NCBI GenBank assembly: GCA_017642935.1
Contig: JAEPOK010000001.1
Location: 868,001-932,000, forward strand
Source of the DNA: Hyphomicrobiales bacterium
Lineage (GTDB): Bacteria > Pseudomonadota > Alphaproteobacteria > Rhizobiales > MH13
Direction: 5' to 3'
DNA: 64,000 nucleotides
Under the pieces are notes generated by a model, which did not search any database, had not been told where the DNA came from, and was given only the letters and a program-made list of their open reading frames with translations. Positions 8,585 to 18,407 of this stretch are shown in pieces (the stretch's first letter is position 1; each line of letters opens with the position of its first letter). The position numbers and the translations under genes were made by a program.

Positions 8585-10114
8585 ATGAGTGTGCTTGATG
8601 AGTTGGAAGCGCGGCGCGACCAGGCCCGGCAAGGCGGCGGTGCACGGCGTATCGAAAACCAGCACAAAAAAGGCAAGCTGACCGCGCGCGAGCGTCTGTC
8701 GGTTCTCCTGGATGAAGGTTCGTTCGAAGAATACGACATGTTCGTTAAGCACCGTTGCGTCGATTTCGGCATGGCGGACAGTAAGGTTTCCGGCGATGGC
8801 GTTGTCACCGGCTGGGGCACAATCAATGGCCGCGTGGTCTATGTTTTCGCCAAGGATTTCACGGTTCTGGGTGGTTCAACCTCCGAGGCGCACGCTGAGA
8901 AAATTCACAAAGTTCAGGACATGGCGCTGCGCAATCGTGCACCGATCATTGGCCTGTTTGACGCTGGCGGCGCCCGCATTCAAGAGGGCGTGGCGTCCCT
9001 GGCCGGTTATGGTGGCGTGTTCCACCGCAATGTGCAGGCCTCAGGTGTCATTCCGCAGATTTCGGTGATCATGGGGCCATGTGCTGGTGGCGATGTGTAC
9101 TCGCCGGCGATGACGGACTTTATCTTCATGGTCCGCGACACCAGCTATATGTTCGTCACCGGTCCAGATGTCGTGAAAACCGTCACCAATGAAAATGTGA
9201 CCGCTGAGGAGTTGGGCGGGGCAAGTGTGCACGCCACGAAATCGTCCATCGCCGACGGCGCATTCGACAATGATATGGACGCGCTGTTTGAAGTGCGGCG
9301 GTTGGTGAACTTTCTGCCGGCTTCCAACACGGCCGATCTACCCGAAGTGCATTGCTATGACGATGTGAACGCGCAGGACGACAGTCTCGACACCTTGGTG
9401 CCGAGCAACCCCAATCAGCCTTACGATATGAAAGAGCTGGTGCTCAAAACGCTGGACGACGGCGATTTCTACGAACTTCAGGCGAGCTTCGCCGGCAATA
9501 TCATCACCGGCTTCGGCCGGATCGAGGGTGCGCCTGTGGGCGTGGTTGCCAACCAACCGATGGTGTTGGCAGGCGTGCTGGACAGTGACGCCAGCCGCAA
9601 AGCGGCACGGTTTGTGCGGTTTTGCGACTGTTTCAACATTCCGATCGTTACCTTTGTCGATGTTCCAGGCTTTCTGCCCGGCACTGCACAAGAGTATGGC
9701 GGGCTCATCAAGCATGGCGCCAAGCTGCTTTATGCGTTCGCTGAGGCGACCGTCCCCAAGATCACGGTGATCACCCGTAAGAGCTATGGCGGGGCCTATG
9801 TCGTGATGTCATCGAAACACATCGGTGGCGACATCACCTATGCCTGGCCATCGGCGGAGATTGCCGTGATGGGGTCCAAAGGGGCCGCTGAAATTCTTCA
9901 TCGGCAGGACCTTGATAAGCCCGACAAACTGGCCGCTCACATTGCCGATTATGAAGAGCGGTTTGCCAACCCCTTTGTCGCGGCCGAGCGTGGGTTCATC
10001 GACGATGTGATCCTGCCGCACTCAACCCGGCGGCGCGTCGCCCGTGGTTTGAAGCTTCTGAAGTCCAAGGCTGTCGATATTCCTTGGAAGAAGCATGATA
10101 ATATTCCGCTTTAA
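8585..10114 (+). CDS. pccB: Propionyl-CoA carboxylase beta subunit (carboxyltransferase)
   Basis: The 509-residue protein has the two crotonase-like halves of a biotin-dependent carboxyltransferase. Landmarks are [12 protein letters not shown] with the oxyanion-forming [12 protein letters not shown] in the N-terminal half, and [15 protein letters not shown] with [17 protein letters not shown] in the C-terminal half. It transfers carboxyl from biotin to propionyl-CoA, giving methylmalonyl-CoA. Length and sequence fit PccB better than acetyl-CoA carboxylase. ATG 8585 follows ACCGGAGGCAGGG. The partner pccA lies 0.8 kb downstream, and the stop abuts a convergent gene. Confidence 0.94.
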   Translation: MSVLDELEARRDQARQGGGARRIENQHKKGKLTARERLSVLLDEGSFEEYDMFVKHRCVDFGMADSKVSGDGVVTGWGTINGRVVYVFAKDFTVLGGSTSEAHAEKIHKVQDMALRNRAPIIGLFDAGGARIQEGVASLAGYGGVFHRNVQASGVIPQISVIMGPCAGGDVYSPAMTDFIFMVRDTSYMFVTGPDVVKTVTNENVTAEELGGASVHATKSSIADGAFDNDMDALFEVRRLVNFLPASNTADLPEVHCYDDVNAQDDSLDTLVPSNPNQPYDMKELVLKTLDDGDFYELQASFAGNIITGFGRIEGAPVGVVANQPMVLAGVLDSDASRKAARFVRFCDCFNIPIVTFVDVPGFLPGTAQEYGGLIKHGAKLLYAFAEATVPKITVITRKSYGGAYVVMSSKHIGGDITYAWPSAEIAVMGSKGAAEILHRQDLDKPDKLAAHIADYEERFANPFVAAERGFIDDVILPHSTRRRVARGLKLLKSKAVDIPWKKHDNIPL

Positions 10115-10119
10115 GAAAA

Positions 10120-10866
10120 TTATGTAATCCATTGATATAGATAAATTAAACCGATTAAGATCGGCTGATGGATGAGGTAGATGATCAGGCTGCGGCGCCC
10201 CATCCAGGTGAGCGGGTCGCGGGGTCTGATTTCTGACTTTTCCGATGGTGGGCGTGACCTTAGCCAGGGGATCAGAACCTGCTTGCCGATGGCAAACCCC
10301 AGCAAGCCTGCGGCAAGCCAGGGAAATGCCGGCACCCAATCGGCGGTGACCGGTGTCTGCGTGCCGAGCCCGAGCCAGATGGTTGCTGGGTGATTAAGAA
10401 CCGGTTCAGCCACATAAGCGTTGGTGATGAGCACAGCAGCGGCAACCGTCGCGGCAAGAAACGCATGATGGGATGCAACCAGCGCGATCACGACGCTTGC
10501 CAGCGCGATGTGGTGTAGAATGCCGAAATAGATCGGTGCTTGTGGCAAGACAATGAAACTGGCGGCGGACACCAAGACGGCGGCACCGGCGACGATAGCG
10601 TTGCGCTTCCAAAAGGACCGGCTCTGCAAAATTGGCTCGGATCGCGTCACGGCAGCAAGGGCTAGCGATAGACCGCTAATCGTCAGGAACGACCCGGCAA
10701 TGATCTGCGCGGCAAGGCGCATCGCCGCGTCGCGCTCGGGCGTCCAGATCAAGAGGCCGAACTGAAGCCCGTCCCAAAGCCCGTGATAGATGATCATCGC
10801 GACCAGCGCCAAGCCACGCGCCTGGTCGAGCAAACCGAACCGCGCCAAAGGTGGTTGCGACGTCAC
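10120..10866 (-). CDS. DUF1624 / heparan-alpha-glucosaminide acetyltransferase-like membrane protein
   Basis: The protein has 248 residues if started at GTG 10866, which has an AGGTGAGG ribosome binding site. A GTG four codons upstream is the alternative. The first transmembrane helix carries LLDQARGLALVAMIIYHGLWD, with the Asp-Arg-Gly and His residues characteristic of acyltransferase-3/DUF1624-like proteins. About six to seven more hydrophobic segments follow, and the C-terminus has LIYLIHQPILIGLIYLY. It probably acylates a carbohydrate at the inner membrane, but the substrate is unknown. It lies between pccB and pccA on the opposite strand, ends five bases from the pccB stop and is divergent from pccA. 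Confidence 0.78.
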   Translation of the reverse strand: MTSQPPLARFGLLDQARGLALVAMIIYHGLWDGLQFGLLIWTPERDAAMRLAAQIIAGSFLTISGLSLALAAVTRSEPILQSRSFWKRNAIVAGAAVLVSAASFIVLPQAPIYFGILHHIALASVVIALVASHHAFLAATVAAAVLITNAYVAEPVLNHPATIWLGLGTQTPVTADWVPAFPWLAAGLLGFAIGKQVLIPWLRSRPPSEKSEIRPRDPLTWMGRRSLIIYLIHQPILIGLIYLYQWIT

Positions 10867-10948
10867 GTTTTTCCTCACCTTTCGGTCAAGTTGCCCGGCG
10901 TTGTGCAACGCCGTAATGAGGTGCATCTGCCTAGCTGGGAGCTGCCTC

Positions 10949-12958
10949 GTGTTCAATGCCATCCTCATCGCCAATCGCGGCGAAATTGCTTGCCGCGTCA
11001 TCAAGAGTGCCAGGGCCTTGGGGATCAAGACGGTTGCGGTTTACTCCGATGCGGATGCCAGCGCGCTGCACGTGAAGATGGCGGACGAGGCGGTGCATAT
11101 CGGTCCACCACCGGCCGCCCAATCCTATCTGTTGGCCGATAAGATCATCGAGGCGTGTAAAGCGACCGGTGCCGACGCGGTGCATCCCGGCTATGGGTTC
11201 CTGTCGGAGCGCGCCAGCTTTGCGAAAGACCTGGCCGACGCCGGCATTACCTTCATCGGCCCGAACCCTGGCGCCATCGAAGCGATGGGTGACAAGATCA
11301 CCTCCAAGAAGGTGGCGGCCGAAGCGGGTGTTTCCACGGTGCCTGGCTATCTTGGCATTCTCGACACACCCGAAGACGCCATTCGCATCGCCAATGACAT
11401 CGGCTACCCGGTGATGATCAAGGCTTCCGCCGGGGGCGGGGGCAAGGGCATGCGCATTGCCTATTCGCAAGACGAGGTGCGCGAAGGGTTTGAGCGCTCG
11501 CGGTCCGAGGCGGCGTCTTCCTTCGGCGATGACAGGCTGTTCGTCGAGAAATTTATCGAGAACCCGCGCCATATCGAGATCCAGGTGCTCGGCGACAAGC
11601 ATGGTAGCTGCATCTATCTGGGTGAGCGTGAATGTTCGATCCAGCGGCGCAATCAGAAGGTGATCGAAGAGGCACCATCGCCGCTGCTGGACCCTGAAAC
11701 CCGCCAGCGGATGGGTGAGCAGGCGGTCGCGCTCGCCAAGGCGGTCGATTATGATTCGGCTGGCACGGTTGAGTTCGTCGTCGGCCAGGACAAGAGCTTC
11801 TATTTCTTGGAAATGAACACCCGCCTTCAGGTGGAACACCCGGTGACGGAGCTCATCACCGGCGTAGACCTGGTTGAGCAGATGATCCGTTCGGCCGCTG
11901 GTGAGCCGCTCGCCTTGACGCAGGATGATGTGACCTTGACCGGCTGGTCGGTGGAATCGCGGGTTTACGCCGAGGATCCGGTTCGCGGGTTTTTGCCTTC
12001 CATCGGCCGGCTGACGCGGTATGCGCCGCCACAGGAAACATCCGATCCAGAACAAACGGTGCGCGTCGATACCGGTGTGGTCGAGGGCTCGGAAATCTCG
12101 ATGTTTTACGATCCGATGATCGCAAAGCTGGTGACCTATGCGCCCGATCGCGATTCGGCGATCACCGCTATGGAAGAGGCGCTCGACCGGTTCCAGATCG
12201 ACGGTATTCAGCACAATATGGGGTTCTTGTCGGCGTTAATGACCCATCCGCGCTGGAAGTCCGGCGCGTTGACGACCAATTTCATTTCCGAGGAGTTTCC
12301 CGATGGCTTCGCGCCTGTGGAACCGAACCGCGAAGAAGCGCTGGTGCTGGCCAGTGTCGCGCTTGCCATCGAAGTGGTAGAACGCAAGCGGCTTGATCAT
12401 CTCACAGGGCGGCTGCGGCCCCATCAGGGTGGGATGCGCGACAGCTGGACGGTGTTCCTGAACGGCACGCGCTTCGATGCCGACGGTTTGGCTGGGAAGA
12501 CCAAGCCGCCGGTTGATCTCAGTGTGAAGCTCGACGGCGCCGACATGCAGATCACCTCGGACTGGACGCCGAGCGAGAGCCTGTGGCTTGGCACGGTGAA
12601 CGGTGCGCCGGTCGCCGTCCGTTTGAAGCGTAATGGTCACAGCTGGACGCTGGAACGGCGTGGCGCCGTGGTTCAGGTGCAGACCATGCCAAGGGCCAAC
12701 GCAGAGCTTGCCGAATTGATGCCGGAGAAAGTCGCGCCGGACACATCGAAATATCTGCTCTGCCCGATGCCGGGCCTGGTTGTTTCTGTTCACGTGTCAG
12801 AGGGGGAGAGCGTGCAAGTTGGTCAGCAGCTCGCCATCGTCGAAGCGATGAAGATGGAGAACATTCTGCGCGCAGAACGCGAAGCCACCGTGAAGAGCAT
12901 CAAAGTGGAAGCCGGGCAGAGCCTGGCTGTTGATCAAGTTATGATCGAGTTCGCCTAG
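10949..12958 (+). CDS. pccA: Propionyl-CoA carboxylase alpha subunit (biotin carboxylase/BCCP)
   Basis: The 669-residue protein has a biotin carboxylase domain (about 1-450, with ILIANRGEIACRV, the glycine-rich ATP-grasp loop GGGGKGM, and EMNTRLQVEHPVTE), a BT domain, and a C-terminal biotinyl domain with the attachment lysine K635 in EAMKMEN. It carboxylates biotin at the expense of ATP and works with PccB. The frame is open further upstream, but GTG 10949 is chosen because the family starts about there (FNAILIANRGE) and TGGGAG lies before it. The extension would run into the divergent gene. Confidence 0.94.
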   Translation: MFNAILIANRGEIACRVIKSARALGIKTVAVYSDADASALHVKMADEAVHIGPPPAAQSYLLADKIIEACKATGADAVHPGYGFLSERASFAKDLADAGITFIGPNPGAIEAMGDKITSKKVAAEAGVSTVPGYLGILDTPEDAIRIANDIGYPVMIKASAGGGGKGMRIAYSQDEVREGFERSRSEAASSFGDDRLFVEKFIENPRHIEIQVLGDKHGSCIYLGERECSIQRRNQKVIEEAPSPLLDPETRQRMGEQAVALAKAVDYDSAGTVEFVVGQDKSFYFLEMNTRLQVEHPVTELITGVDLVEQMIRSAAGEPLALTQDDVTLTGWSVESRVYAEDPVRGFLPSIGRLTRYAPPQETSDPEQTVRVDTGVVEGSEISMFYDPMIAKLVTYAPDRDSAITAMEEALDRFQIDGIQHNMGFLSALMTHPRWKSGALTTNFISEEFPDGFAPVEPNREEALVLASVALAIEVVERKRLDHLTGRLRPHQGGMRDSWTVFLNGTRFDADGLAGKTKPPVDLSVKLDGADMQITSDWTPSESLWLGTVNGAPVAVRLKRNGHSWTLERRGAVVQVQTMPRANAELAELMPEKVAPDTSKYLLCPMPGLVVSVHVSEGESVQVGQQLAIVEAMKMENILRAEREATVKSIKVEAGQSLAVDQVMIEFA

Positions 12959-12960
12959 GT

Positions 12961-13794
12961 CTAGCTGGCCGTTTGTCCGCGCTCGACCATGGTAGCAAGG
13001 ACTTCGTCCGCATCGCGTTTCCACCAGTTTTCGGCGGAAAAAATCTCTACTTCATTGAGACCCAAAAATCCCGCTGCCTCAACTTGCTGTCGGATGCCTT
13101 TGATGTCGATGATGCCGTCGCCCATCATGCCGCGATCGAGCAGCAGATCGTTTGTTGGCACCAGCCAATCGCAGATGTGAAAGGCGAGCAATCGCTCTTT
13201 TCCGGCGCGCTTGATTTGAGCGGCGAGGTTCGGGTCCCACCAGACATGGTAGACATCGCACGCGACCCCGATTGCTCCGGTTCTTTCCGGGTCGAGTTGA
13301 TCGCAAATGTCGAGCGCTTGGCCCATCGTGTTCACGCAGGCGCGGTCTGCGGCATACATCGGGTGCAGTGGCTCGATCGCAACTGGCATCGCCACGGTGC
13401 GCGCATAGTCCAGCGTTTTGGAAAGGCCCTCGGTCACGGTCGCGCGCGCGCCGACAAGGTCTTTTGAGCCCTCGGCCAACCCGCCGACGACCATGACAAG
13501 GCAATCAGCGTCAATTGCGACGGCCTCGTCGACAGCGCGGCGATTGTCGTCGATCACAGCTTGGCTGAGTGCGCCATCGACGGTGAACATGCCGCCGCGA
13601 CAGAGGCCTGAAACGGCCAGCCCGGCATCTTTAATCATGCGCGCGCCCTCATCGACGCCAACATCGTGAAGCTTGTCGCGCCAGGGGGCAATGCCGCCTA
13701 TGCCATGGCGCACGCATCCCTCCACGCATTGACGCAAATCCCATTGCACACGGACCGTGGCGGTGTTCAGTGAGAGCTGCTCAGCATTTGGCAC
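12961..13794 (-). CDS. Xylose-isomerase-like TIM-barrel protein (sugar phosphate isomerase/epimerase family)
   Basis: The 277-residue protein belongs to the AP_endonuc_2 TIM-barrel superfamily. Candidate divalent-metal ligands are Glu141 (AIEPLHP), Asp180 and His183 (CDVYHVW), His206 (AFHICDW) and Glu250 (NEVEIF), the family's usual Glu/Asp/His/Glu set. It probably isomerises, epimerises or cleaves a sugar-derived intermediate made by the upstream oxidoreductase, but the reaction is unknown. It is the last gene of the TctCBA operon, three bases after the DUF993 gene, and converges on pccA with a two-base gap. Confidence 0.85.
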   Translation of the reverse strand: MPNAEQLSLNTATVRVQWDLRQCVEGCVRHGIGGIAPWRDKLHDVGVDEGARMIKDAGLAVSGLCRGGMFTVDGALSQAVIDDNRRAVDEAVAIDADCLVMVVGGLAEGSKDLVGARATVTEGLSKTLDYARTVAMPVAIEPLHPMYAADRACVNTMGQALDICDQLDPERTGAIGVACDVYHVWWDPNLAAQIKRAGKERLLAFHICDWLVPTNDLLLDRGMMGDGIIDIKGIRQQVEAAGFLGLNEVEIFSAENWWKRDADEVLATMVERGQTAS

Positions 13795-13797
13795 GGC

Positions 13798-14958
13798 TCA
13801 GATCTCCACGCCGCGTGCAGCAAAGACTGGGCGGGCCCGCGCCACAGTTCGCTCCGGATCGGTGAAGAGTTTGGCATTATTGGCAAGGCGGATGATGTCG
13901 GCAAGATGGATGGTTGAACGCGTGGATTCCTGTCCGCCGATCATCGTGAAATGGTCCTGATGGCCATTCAGATAGGCCATGAAGACTACCCCGGTTTTGT
14001 AGAATCTGGTTGGCGCTTTGAAGATGTGGCGCGAAAGGGGAACCGTCGGGTCGAAGACGGCGTGATAGGCGGCTTGATCATCGGTGCTCAGCGCTCCGAG
14101 AGCCTGCGCCGCTGCGCCCGCAATTGGATCAAAGATGCCGAGCAGCGCATGGGAAAAGCCTTTATCATCGCCGGCGATCAGGTCCGGGTAGTTGAAATCA
14201 TCGCCAGTGTACATGTTGACGCCGTCCGGCAAGCGCCGGCGCATGGCAACTTCTTTTTCGGCTGAGAGAAGTGAAATCTTGATCCCGTCGGTTTTTGCCG
14301 CGTTGGCGGCGATCACATCAAGGCATGTGTCCATCGCCTGCCAATGGTCCTTTGATCCCCAATAGCCTTCAAGCGCCGGATCGAACACTTCGCCCAGCCA
14401 GTGGAGGATGGCCGGCTGCTGAAGTCCGCCCAAAACGCGCGTGTAGACGCGGGCATAATCGTCCGGCGATTTGGCCACTTTCGCCAAAGCCCGGGAGGCC
14501 ATGAGGATCACGCGGCCACCTGTGGCCTCAACTGCATCGCACTGCATCTCATAGGCCGCGATAACATCGTCGATCGTCACTTTGGGGCTGGGTGTCAGGT
14601 GATCGGTGCCCGCACCGCAGGCGATCAGATGCCCACCGGATTTGGCGGCGGCAACGGACCGTTGAATCAGTTCAAGCGACTGTGCCCAGTTCAGCCCCAT
14701 GCCGCGTTGTGCCGTGTCCATGGCTTCAGCAACGCCAAAGCCAAGGGACCAGAGATGGTCACGAAAGGCGAGTGTGCGGTCCCAATCGATGGCGGCTTCA
14801 AGCCACGGATCGTTGTCGGCCAGAGGGTCGGCGACTACGTGAGCGGCCGCATAAGCGATCCGGTTCCAGCCCTGTGGCGACCGAGTTAGTTGCGGACCGG
14901 CGACAAGTTTGACCGGTTCGAGATTTCCGGTCGAAGTGGGCAGGTTGAGTGTTGTCAC
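13798..14958 (-). CDS. DUF993 protein, DHDPS/aldolase-like
   Basis: The 386-residue protein matches DUF993, a family distantly related to dihydrodipicolinate synthase. The segment DGIKISLLSAEKE with Lys227, followed about 25 residues later by MYTGDDFNYPDL, mirrors the GIK...SGDD pattern around the Schiff-base lysine of DHDPS-type class I aldolases, so Lys227 is a candidate catalytic residue (inference). The family has no assigned reaction that I know of. It sits three bases from both neighbours, so it very likely acts in the same pathway as the oxidoreductase and TIM-barrel genes. Confidence 0.82.
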   Translation of the reverse strand: MTTLNLPTSTGNLEPVKLVAGPQLTRSPQGWNRIAYAAAHVVADPLADNDPWLEAAIDWDRTLAFRDHLWSLGFGVAEAMDTAQRGMGLNWAQSLELIQRSVAAAKSGGHLIACGAGTDHLTPSPKVTIDDVIAAYEMQCDAVEATGGRVILMASRALAKVAKSPDDYARVYTRVLGGLQQPAILHWLGEVFDPALEGYWGSKDHWQAMDTCLDVIAANAAKTDGIKISLLSAEKEVAMRRRLPDGVNMYTGDDFNYPDLIAGDDKGFSHALLGIFDPIAGAAAQALGALSTDDQAAYHAVFDPTVPLSRHIFKAPTRFYKTGVVFMAYLNGHQDHFTMIGGQESTRSTIHLADIIRLANNAKLFTDPERTVARARPVFAARGVEI

Positions 14959-14961
14959 CGG

Positions 14962-16113
14962 CTACACCTCAAGCGCCGGAACATCGAGCCATCGCCGCTC
15001 TTTCCAGCTTTGCACGCCCAGTTCGGCTAGTTGCACGCCTTTTGCGCCTTCAAGCAGCGTATAGCTCCAGGACGCGTCATCGGCGATGTGGCGCAAGAAC
15101 TCTTCCCACTGAACCTTGAAACCATTGTCAAAGATCGTGTTGTCCGGGACTTCTTCCCAATCATCGAAAAAGTTCATGGTCTGTGGCTGATCGGGGTTCC
15201 AGACCGGCTTTGGCGTGTTTACCCGATGCTGCGAATAGCAGGAATGCAGGCCTGCGACGGCCGAGCCATGGGTGCCGTCGACTTGGAACGTGACCAGATC
15301 ATCGCGGCGCACACGCACGCACCAACTTGAGTTGATGTGGGCAATGATCCCGCCTTCAAGCTCAAAGGTTGCATAGGCCGCATCGTCGGCATCTGCCTTG
15401 TAGGCGTTGCCGTTTTCGTCCCACCGTTCGGGAATGTGGGTCGCACCGAGGCACGAGACCGCTTTGACCGGCGCAACAACATTGTCGAGTACGTAACGCC
15501 AATGGCAGAGCATATCGGAGATGATGCCGCCGCCATCGGCCGCGCGGTAGTTCCAGGAGGGGCGCTGGGCGGGCATCCAATCGCCTTCAAACACCCAGTA
15601 ACCGAACTCGCCGCGCACAGAGAGAATGCGCCCGAAAAATCCAGAATCGCGCAGGCGTTGTAGCTTTTTCAGGCCCGGTAGATCGAGTTTGTCATGGACG
15701 ATGCCGTTCTTGACGCCCTTGGATTTGGCGTAGGCGGCGATGTCGAGGGCTTCGGCCAAACTCTCAGACACCGGTTTTTCGCAATAGATGTCTTTGCCGG
15801 CGTCGATAGCCTTTTTCAGTAAGGCCGGGCGCAGCTTTGTCGAAGCGGCGTCAAAAAACAGTGTGTCTTCACGGTTGGCCAGCGCGGCGTCGAGGTCAGT
15901 GGTCCAGCGCTCGACATTGTGCGCCTTGGCGATCGCTTCGACCTTGTCGGCGCTGCGGCCGACCAGAATGGGATCAGGAACCAGAAATGAACCATCGGCG
16001 AGTTGCATGCCGCCTTGATCACGAATGGCAAGAACCGAGCGGATGAGATGCTGGTTCATCCCCATGCGGCCGGTAATGCCGTGCATGATGATGCCGATAC
16101 GCTGCGTTCTCAT
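14962..16113 (-). CDS. Gfo/Idh/MocA-family NAD(P)-dependent oxidoreductase
   Basis: The 383-residue protein has an N-terminal Rossmann fold (RIGIIMHGITGRMGMNQH), the family signature CEKPVS with Glu112-Lys113-Pro114, and the catalytic Asp200/His204 pair in GGGIISDMLCHWRY. Such enzymes oxidise or reduce a ring hydroxyl/keto group of sugars or cyclitols. Here it probably performs the first oxidation in a pathway with DUF993 and the TIM-barrel protein. The substrate cannot be read from the sequence. A GGAG-like site precedes ATG 16113. It follows the TetR gene after 46 bases. Confidence 0.88.
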   Translation of the reverse strand: MRTQRIGIIMHGITGRMGMNQHLIRSVLAIRDQGGMQLADGSFLVPDPILVGRSADKVEAIAKAHNVERWTTDLDAALANREDTLFFDAASTKLRPALLKKAIDAGKDIYCEKPVSESLAEALDIAAYAKSKGVKNGIVHDKLDLPGLKKLQRLRDSGFFGRILSVRGEFGYWVFEGDWMPAQRPSWNYRAADGGGIISDMLCHWRYVLDNVVAPVKAVSCLGATHIPERWDENGNAYKADADDAAYATFELEGGIIAHINSSWCVRVRRDDLVTFQVDGTHGSAVAGLHSCYSQHRVNTPKPVWNPDQPQTMNFFDDWEEVPDNTIFDNGFKVQWEEFLRHIADDASWSYTLLEGAKGVQLAELGVQSWKERRWLDVPALEV

Positions 16114-16159
16114 TGGGGGCTCCTCTTGAAAGGCGTTGGGTTGTCTCGGGGGGAAGGGT

Positions 16160-16876
16160 CTAGGTGACTGGATCGGGGCGCAAAAAACGGATCACCATCT
16201 CGCCGATGTCAGCGCTGCGCTGCGTCAGCCAATCCTCGTCAATTGGCGCGTTAAAAACGGCACGTAGCGTGTGCATGTTGGAAATCGGGAAATAGCAAAG
16301 CGATGCAATGGTGATGTAGAGGTCGGTTGGCGCTATGCCGGGTCGAAAAACGCCCATGGCCACGCCGCGGTCGAGCAGGCTACCCAGCTCATCCATCAAA
16401 TGGGACTGAATATCGCCGACGTCCTTGATCTGGCGGATGGTTTCACCGCCACGCAGGTTCTCGGTGTTCAACATGGAGATGAACCAGGGCTTCTGCTGGA
16501 AGTGGCGTAGGGTGAAATCCACCAAATCACGAATGGCGGTTTCCGGGTCCTTATGGTCGAGGTGAAGGTCACGCTCGCCCTGACGGATTTGCACATAGGC
16601 TTCGCGTAGGGCGGCGGCGTAAAGTTGGTCCTTGTCGCCGAAATAGCTGTAGATCAGCGGTTTGGAGACGCCAGCGCGCTCAGCGATCATGTCGATGCGC
16701 GCCCCGGCGTGGCCATAGGTGGAAAACTCGATGAGCGAGGCATCAAGGATGGCGCGTTTCGAGCGGGCCGCATCGCGCTTGGGCGTCGGCTCGGTTTTGC
16801 GTGCGGTCCGCGCGAGTGTCTTGCGGTGCGCTGCGGTGCGGGTCTGTCGCTCGCTGAGCGGTAGGTTTCTAGCCAT
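16160..16876 (-). CDS. TetR/AcrR-family transcriptional regulator
   Basis: The 238-residue protein has a basic N-terminal extension (about 40 residues rich in Arg, Thr and Ala) and then a TetR helix-turn-helix, ARIDMIAERAGVSKPLIYSY, followed by FGDKDQLYAAAL. The C-terminal half resembles RutR-type C-domains. ATG 16876 has GAGAGG seven bases upstream and overlaps the tctA stop by eight bases, so it is translated as part of the operon. It most likely represses its own operon through the palindrome at 20147-20164 and responds to the transported compound (inference). Confidence 0.9.
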   Translation of the reverse strand: MARNLPLSERQTRTAAHRKTLARTARKTEPTPKRDAARSKRAILDASLIEFSTYGHAGARIDMIAERAGVSKPLIYSYFGDKDQLYAAALREAYVQIRQGERDLHLDHKDPETAIRDLVDFTLRHFQQKPWFISMLNTENLRGGETIRQIKDVGDIQSHLMDELGSLLDRGVAMGVFRPGIAPTDLYITIASLCYFPISNMHTLRAVFNAPIDEDWLTQRSADIGEMVIRFLRPDPVT

Positions 16877-18407
16877 CGGTTGACCTCTCAGCTTCACGCT
16901 TCAGGAGCCGGTCAAGGCTGCGGCTGATGGCGTTGCGCACCGCCGGAATGCCGACCGCGATGCTGACGACGATGATCACGACAAACACCGCCGAGATGGG
17001 CCGCGTGAAAAAGGGCGTGAGATCGCCATCGCTGAGCGTCAGGCCACGGCGTAGGCTTTTATCGAGTAGGGCACCAAGAATGATCCCGAGAACCAGCGGC
17101 GCCATCGGATAGTTCATTTGCCGCAGCAAAAAGCCGACCAGGCCGAAGACCACCATCACCCAGATTTCGAAGGTACGCTGCGTGAGGGCGTAGGGTCCGA
17201 TGACGCAAAGGGTGAACACCAGCGGCATCAATATTTCGCGTGGCACTTTGAGTACGAGGACGAAAACACGCGTCAGAAACAGGCCAAACACGGCGATGGC
17301 GATGGTTGCAAAGATGAGCATCACGGCGACCGAGTAAATGAAATCAGGCTGCTCGATCATGATCATCGGGCCGGGGCGCACGCCGTGGATGAAAAGCGCC
17401 GCAATGAGGACCGCCGCAGGCGCCGAGCCAGGAACGGCCAGAGTGAGGGCTGGGATGAGCGCACCTGGCACCACCGCGCTGTTGCCGGTTTCGGCTGCGG
17501 TCAAGCCTTCATAGGAGCCTTTGCCAAAGTCTGCCCGCTCTTTGCTCGTGCGTCTTGCTGCCGCGTAGGAGGCCCAGGCGCCGATGTCTTCGCCGACGCC
17601 AGGAATAATCCCCACAAGCGTGCCGATGACGCCGGACCTAGCAATGGTGAATTTGTAGCGCCAGAGATCGACGAGCTTTGGCAAGATCCGGTCGCGCTCG
17701 CCTGTGGCGTTGACCACCTTGGCCTTCGCCCTCCACATGACGGTGAGCACCTCGGCAAACCCGAACGCCCCGACCATGGCGGGGATCAGCCCAATGCCGC
17801 CATTGAGTTCCGGCATGCCGAAATTGAAGCGGATATGGGCGTGGATGCCTTCGGAACCAATCATTGCCACCATCAGCCCGATCAAGCCGGCGATGTAGCC
17901 TTTGAGCGGGCTGATGCCGCCGGTAAGTTGACCCGAGATCACGATGCCGAAGACGGCGAGCCAGAAAAATTCAAACGAACCGAAATTGAGCGCGGCTTCT
18001 GCTAAGGGAGGGGCGAGCATGACGAGCAGTAAGATGCCGACCATGGTGCCGATGGCCGATCCAGCCGTGGCAAGCGCCATCGCGTAACCAGCGCGCCCGG
18101 CGCGAGCAAGCGGATAGCCATCAAGCGCGGTCGCGGCGCTGGCCGGCGTACCGGGAATGTTCAGCAGGATAGCGCTGCGAGAGCCGCCATAGATCGCGCC
18201 GACATACATGCAGATGAGAACCGTGATCGCAGCGTCGCGGTCGAGCGTGTAGGTGAGGGTCGTCAGCAGCGCCACGCCCATGGTCGCCGTCAGACCGGGT
18301 AGGCTGCCGACAAAAATGCCAAGCAACGTCGCCCAGACAACGTGAAACAGCATCTGGCCTGTGGCCATTTGCTGGAAGGCTTGGGAAAGGGCGAGGAGGC
18401 CATCCAT
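16869..18407 (-). CDS. Tripartite tricarboxylate transporter, large membrane subunit TctA
   Basis: The 512-residue protein is highly hydrophobic with about 11-12 transmembrane helices. It carries TctA signatures: VVWATLLGIFVGSLPGLTATMG near the N-terminus, YGGSRSAILLNIPGTPASAAT around residue 75, and the repeated IPGVGEDIGAWASYAAA and NSAVVPGALIPALTLAVPGS motifs. It is the permease of a TTT system, usually taking up di- or tricarboxylates or other organic acids. Its start follows the tctB stop with no gap, and its stop overlaps tetR. Confidence 0.95.
   Translation of the reverse strand: MDGLLALSQAFQQMATGQMLFHVVWATLLGIFVGSLPGLTATMGVALLTTLTYTLDRDAAITVLICMYVGAIYGGSRSAILLNIPGTPASAATALDGYPLARAGRAGYAMALATAGSAIGTMVGILLLVMLAPPLAEAALNFGSFEFFWLAVFGIVISGQLTGGISPLKGYIAGLIGLMVAMIGSEGIHAHIRFNFGMPELNGGIGLIPAMVGAFGFAEVLTVMWRAKAKVVNATGERDRILPKLVDLWRYKFTIARSGVIGTLVGIIPGVGEDIGAWASYAAARRTSKERADFGKGSYEGLTAAETGNSAVVPGALIPALTLAVPGSAPAAVLIAALFIHGVRPGPMIMIEQPDFIYSVAVMLIFATIAIAVFGLFLTRVFVLVLKVPREILMPLVFTLCVIGPYALTQRTFEIWVMVVFGLVGFLLRQMNYPMAPLVLGIILGALLDKSLRRGLTLSDGDLTPFFTRPISAVFVVIIVVSIAVGIPAVRNAISRSLDRLLKREAERSTDG

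Noticed and set aside
10790-10948. Upstream extension of pccA by 53 codons
   Set aside because: The extension overlaps the divergent DUF1624 gene and lies before the conserved biotin carboxylase start. GTG 10949 fits family length.
17118-18005. Plus-strand frame of 295 codons opposite tctA
   Set aside because: It is the complement of a membrane protein gene and is rich in Asp, His and Gly, as expected for antisense of hydrophobic codons.
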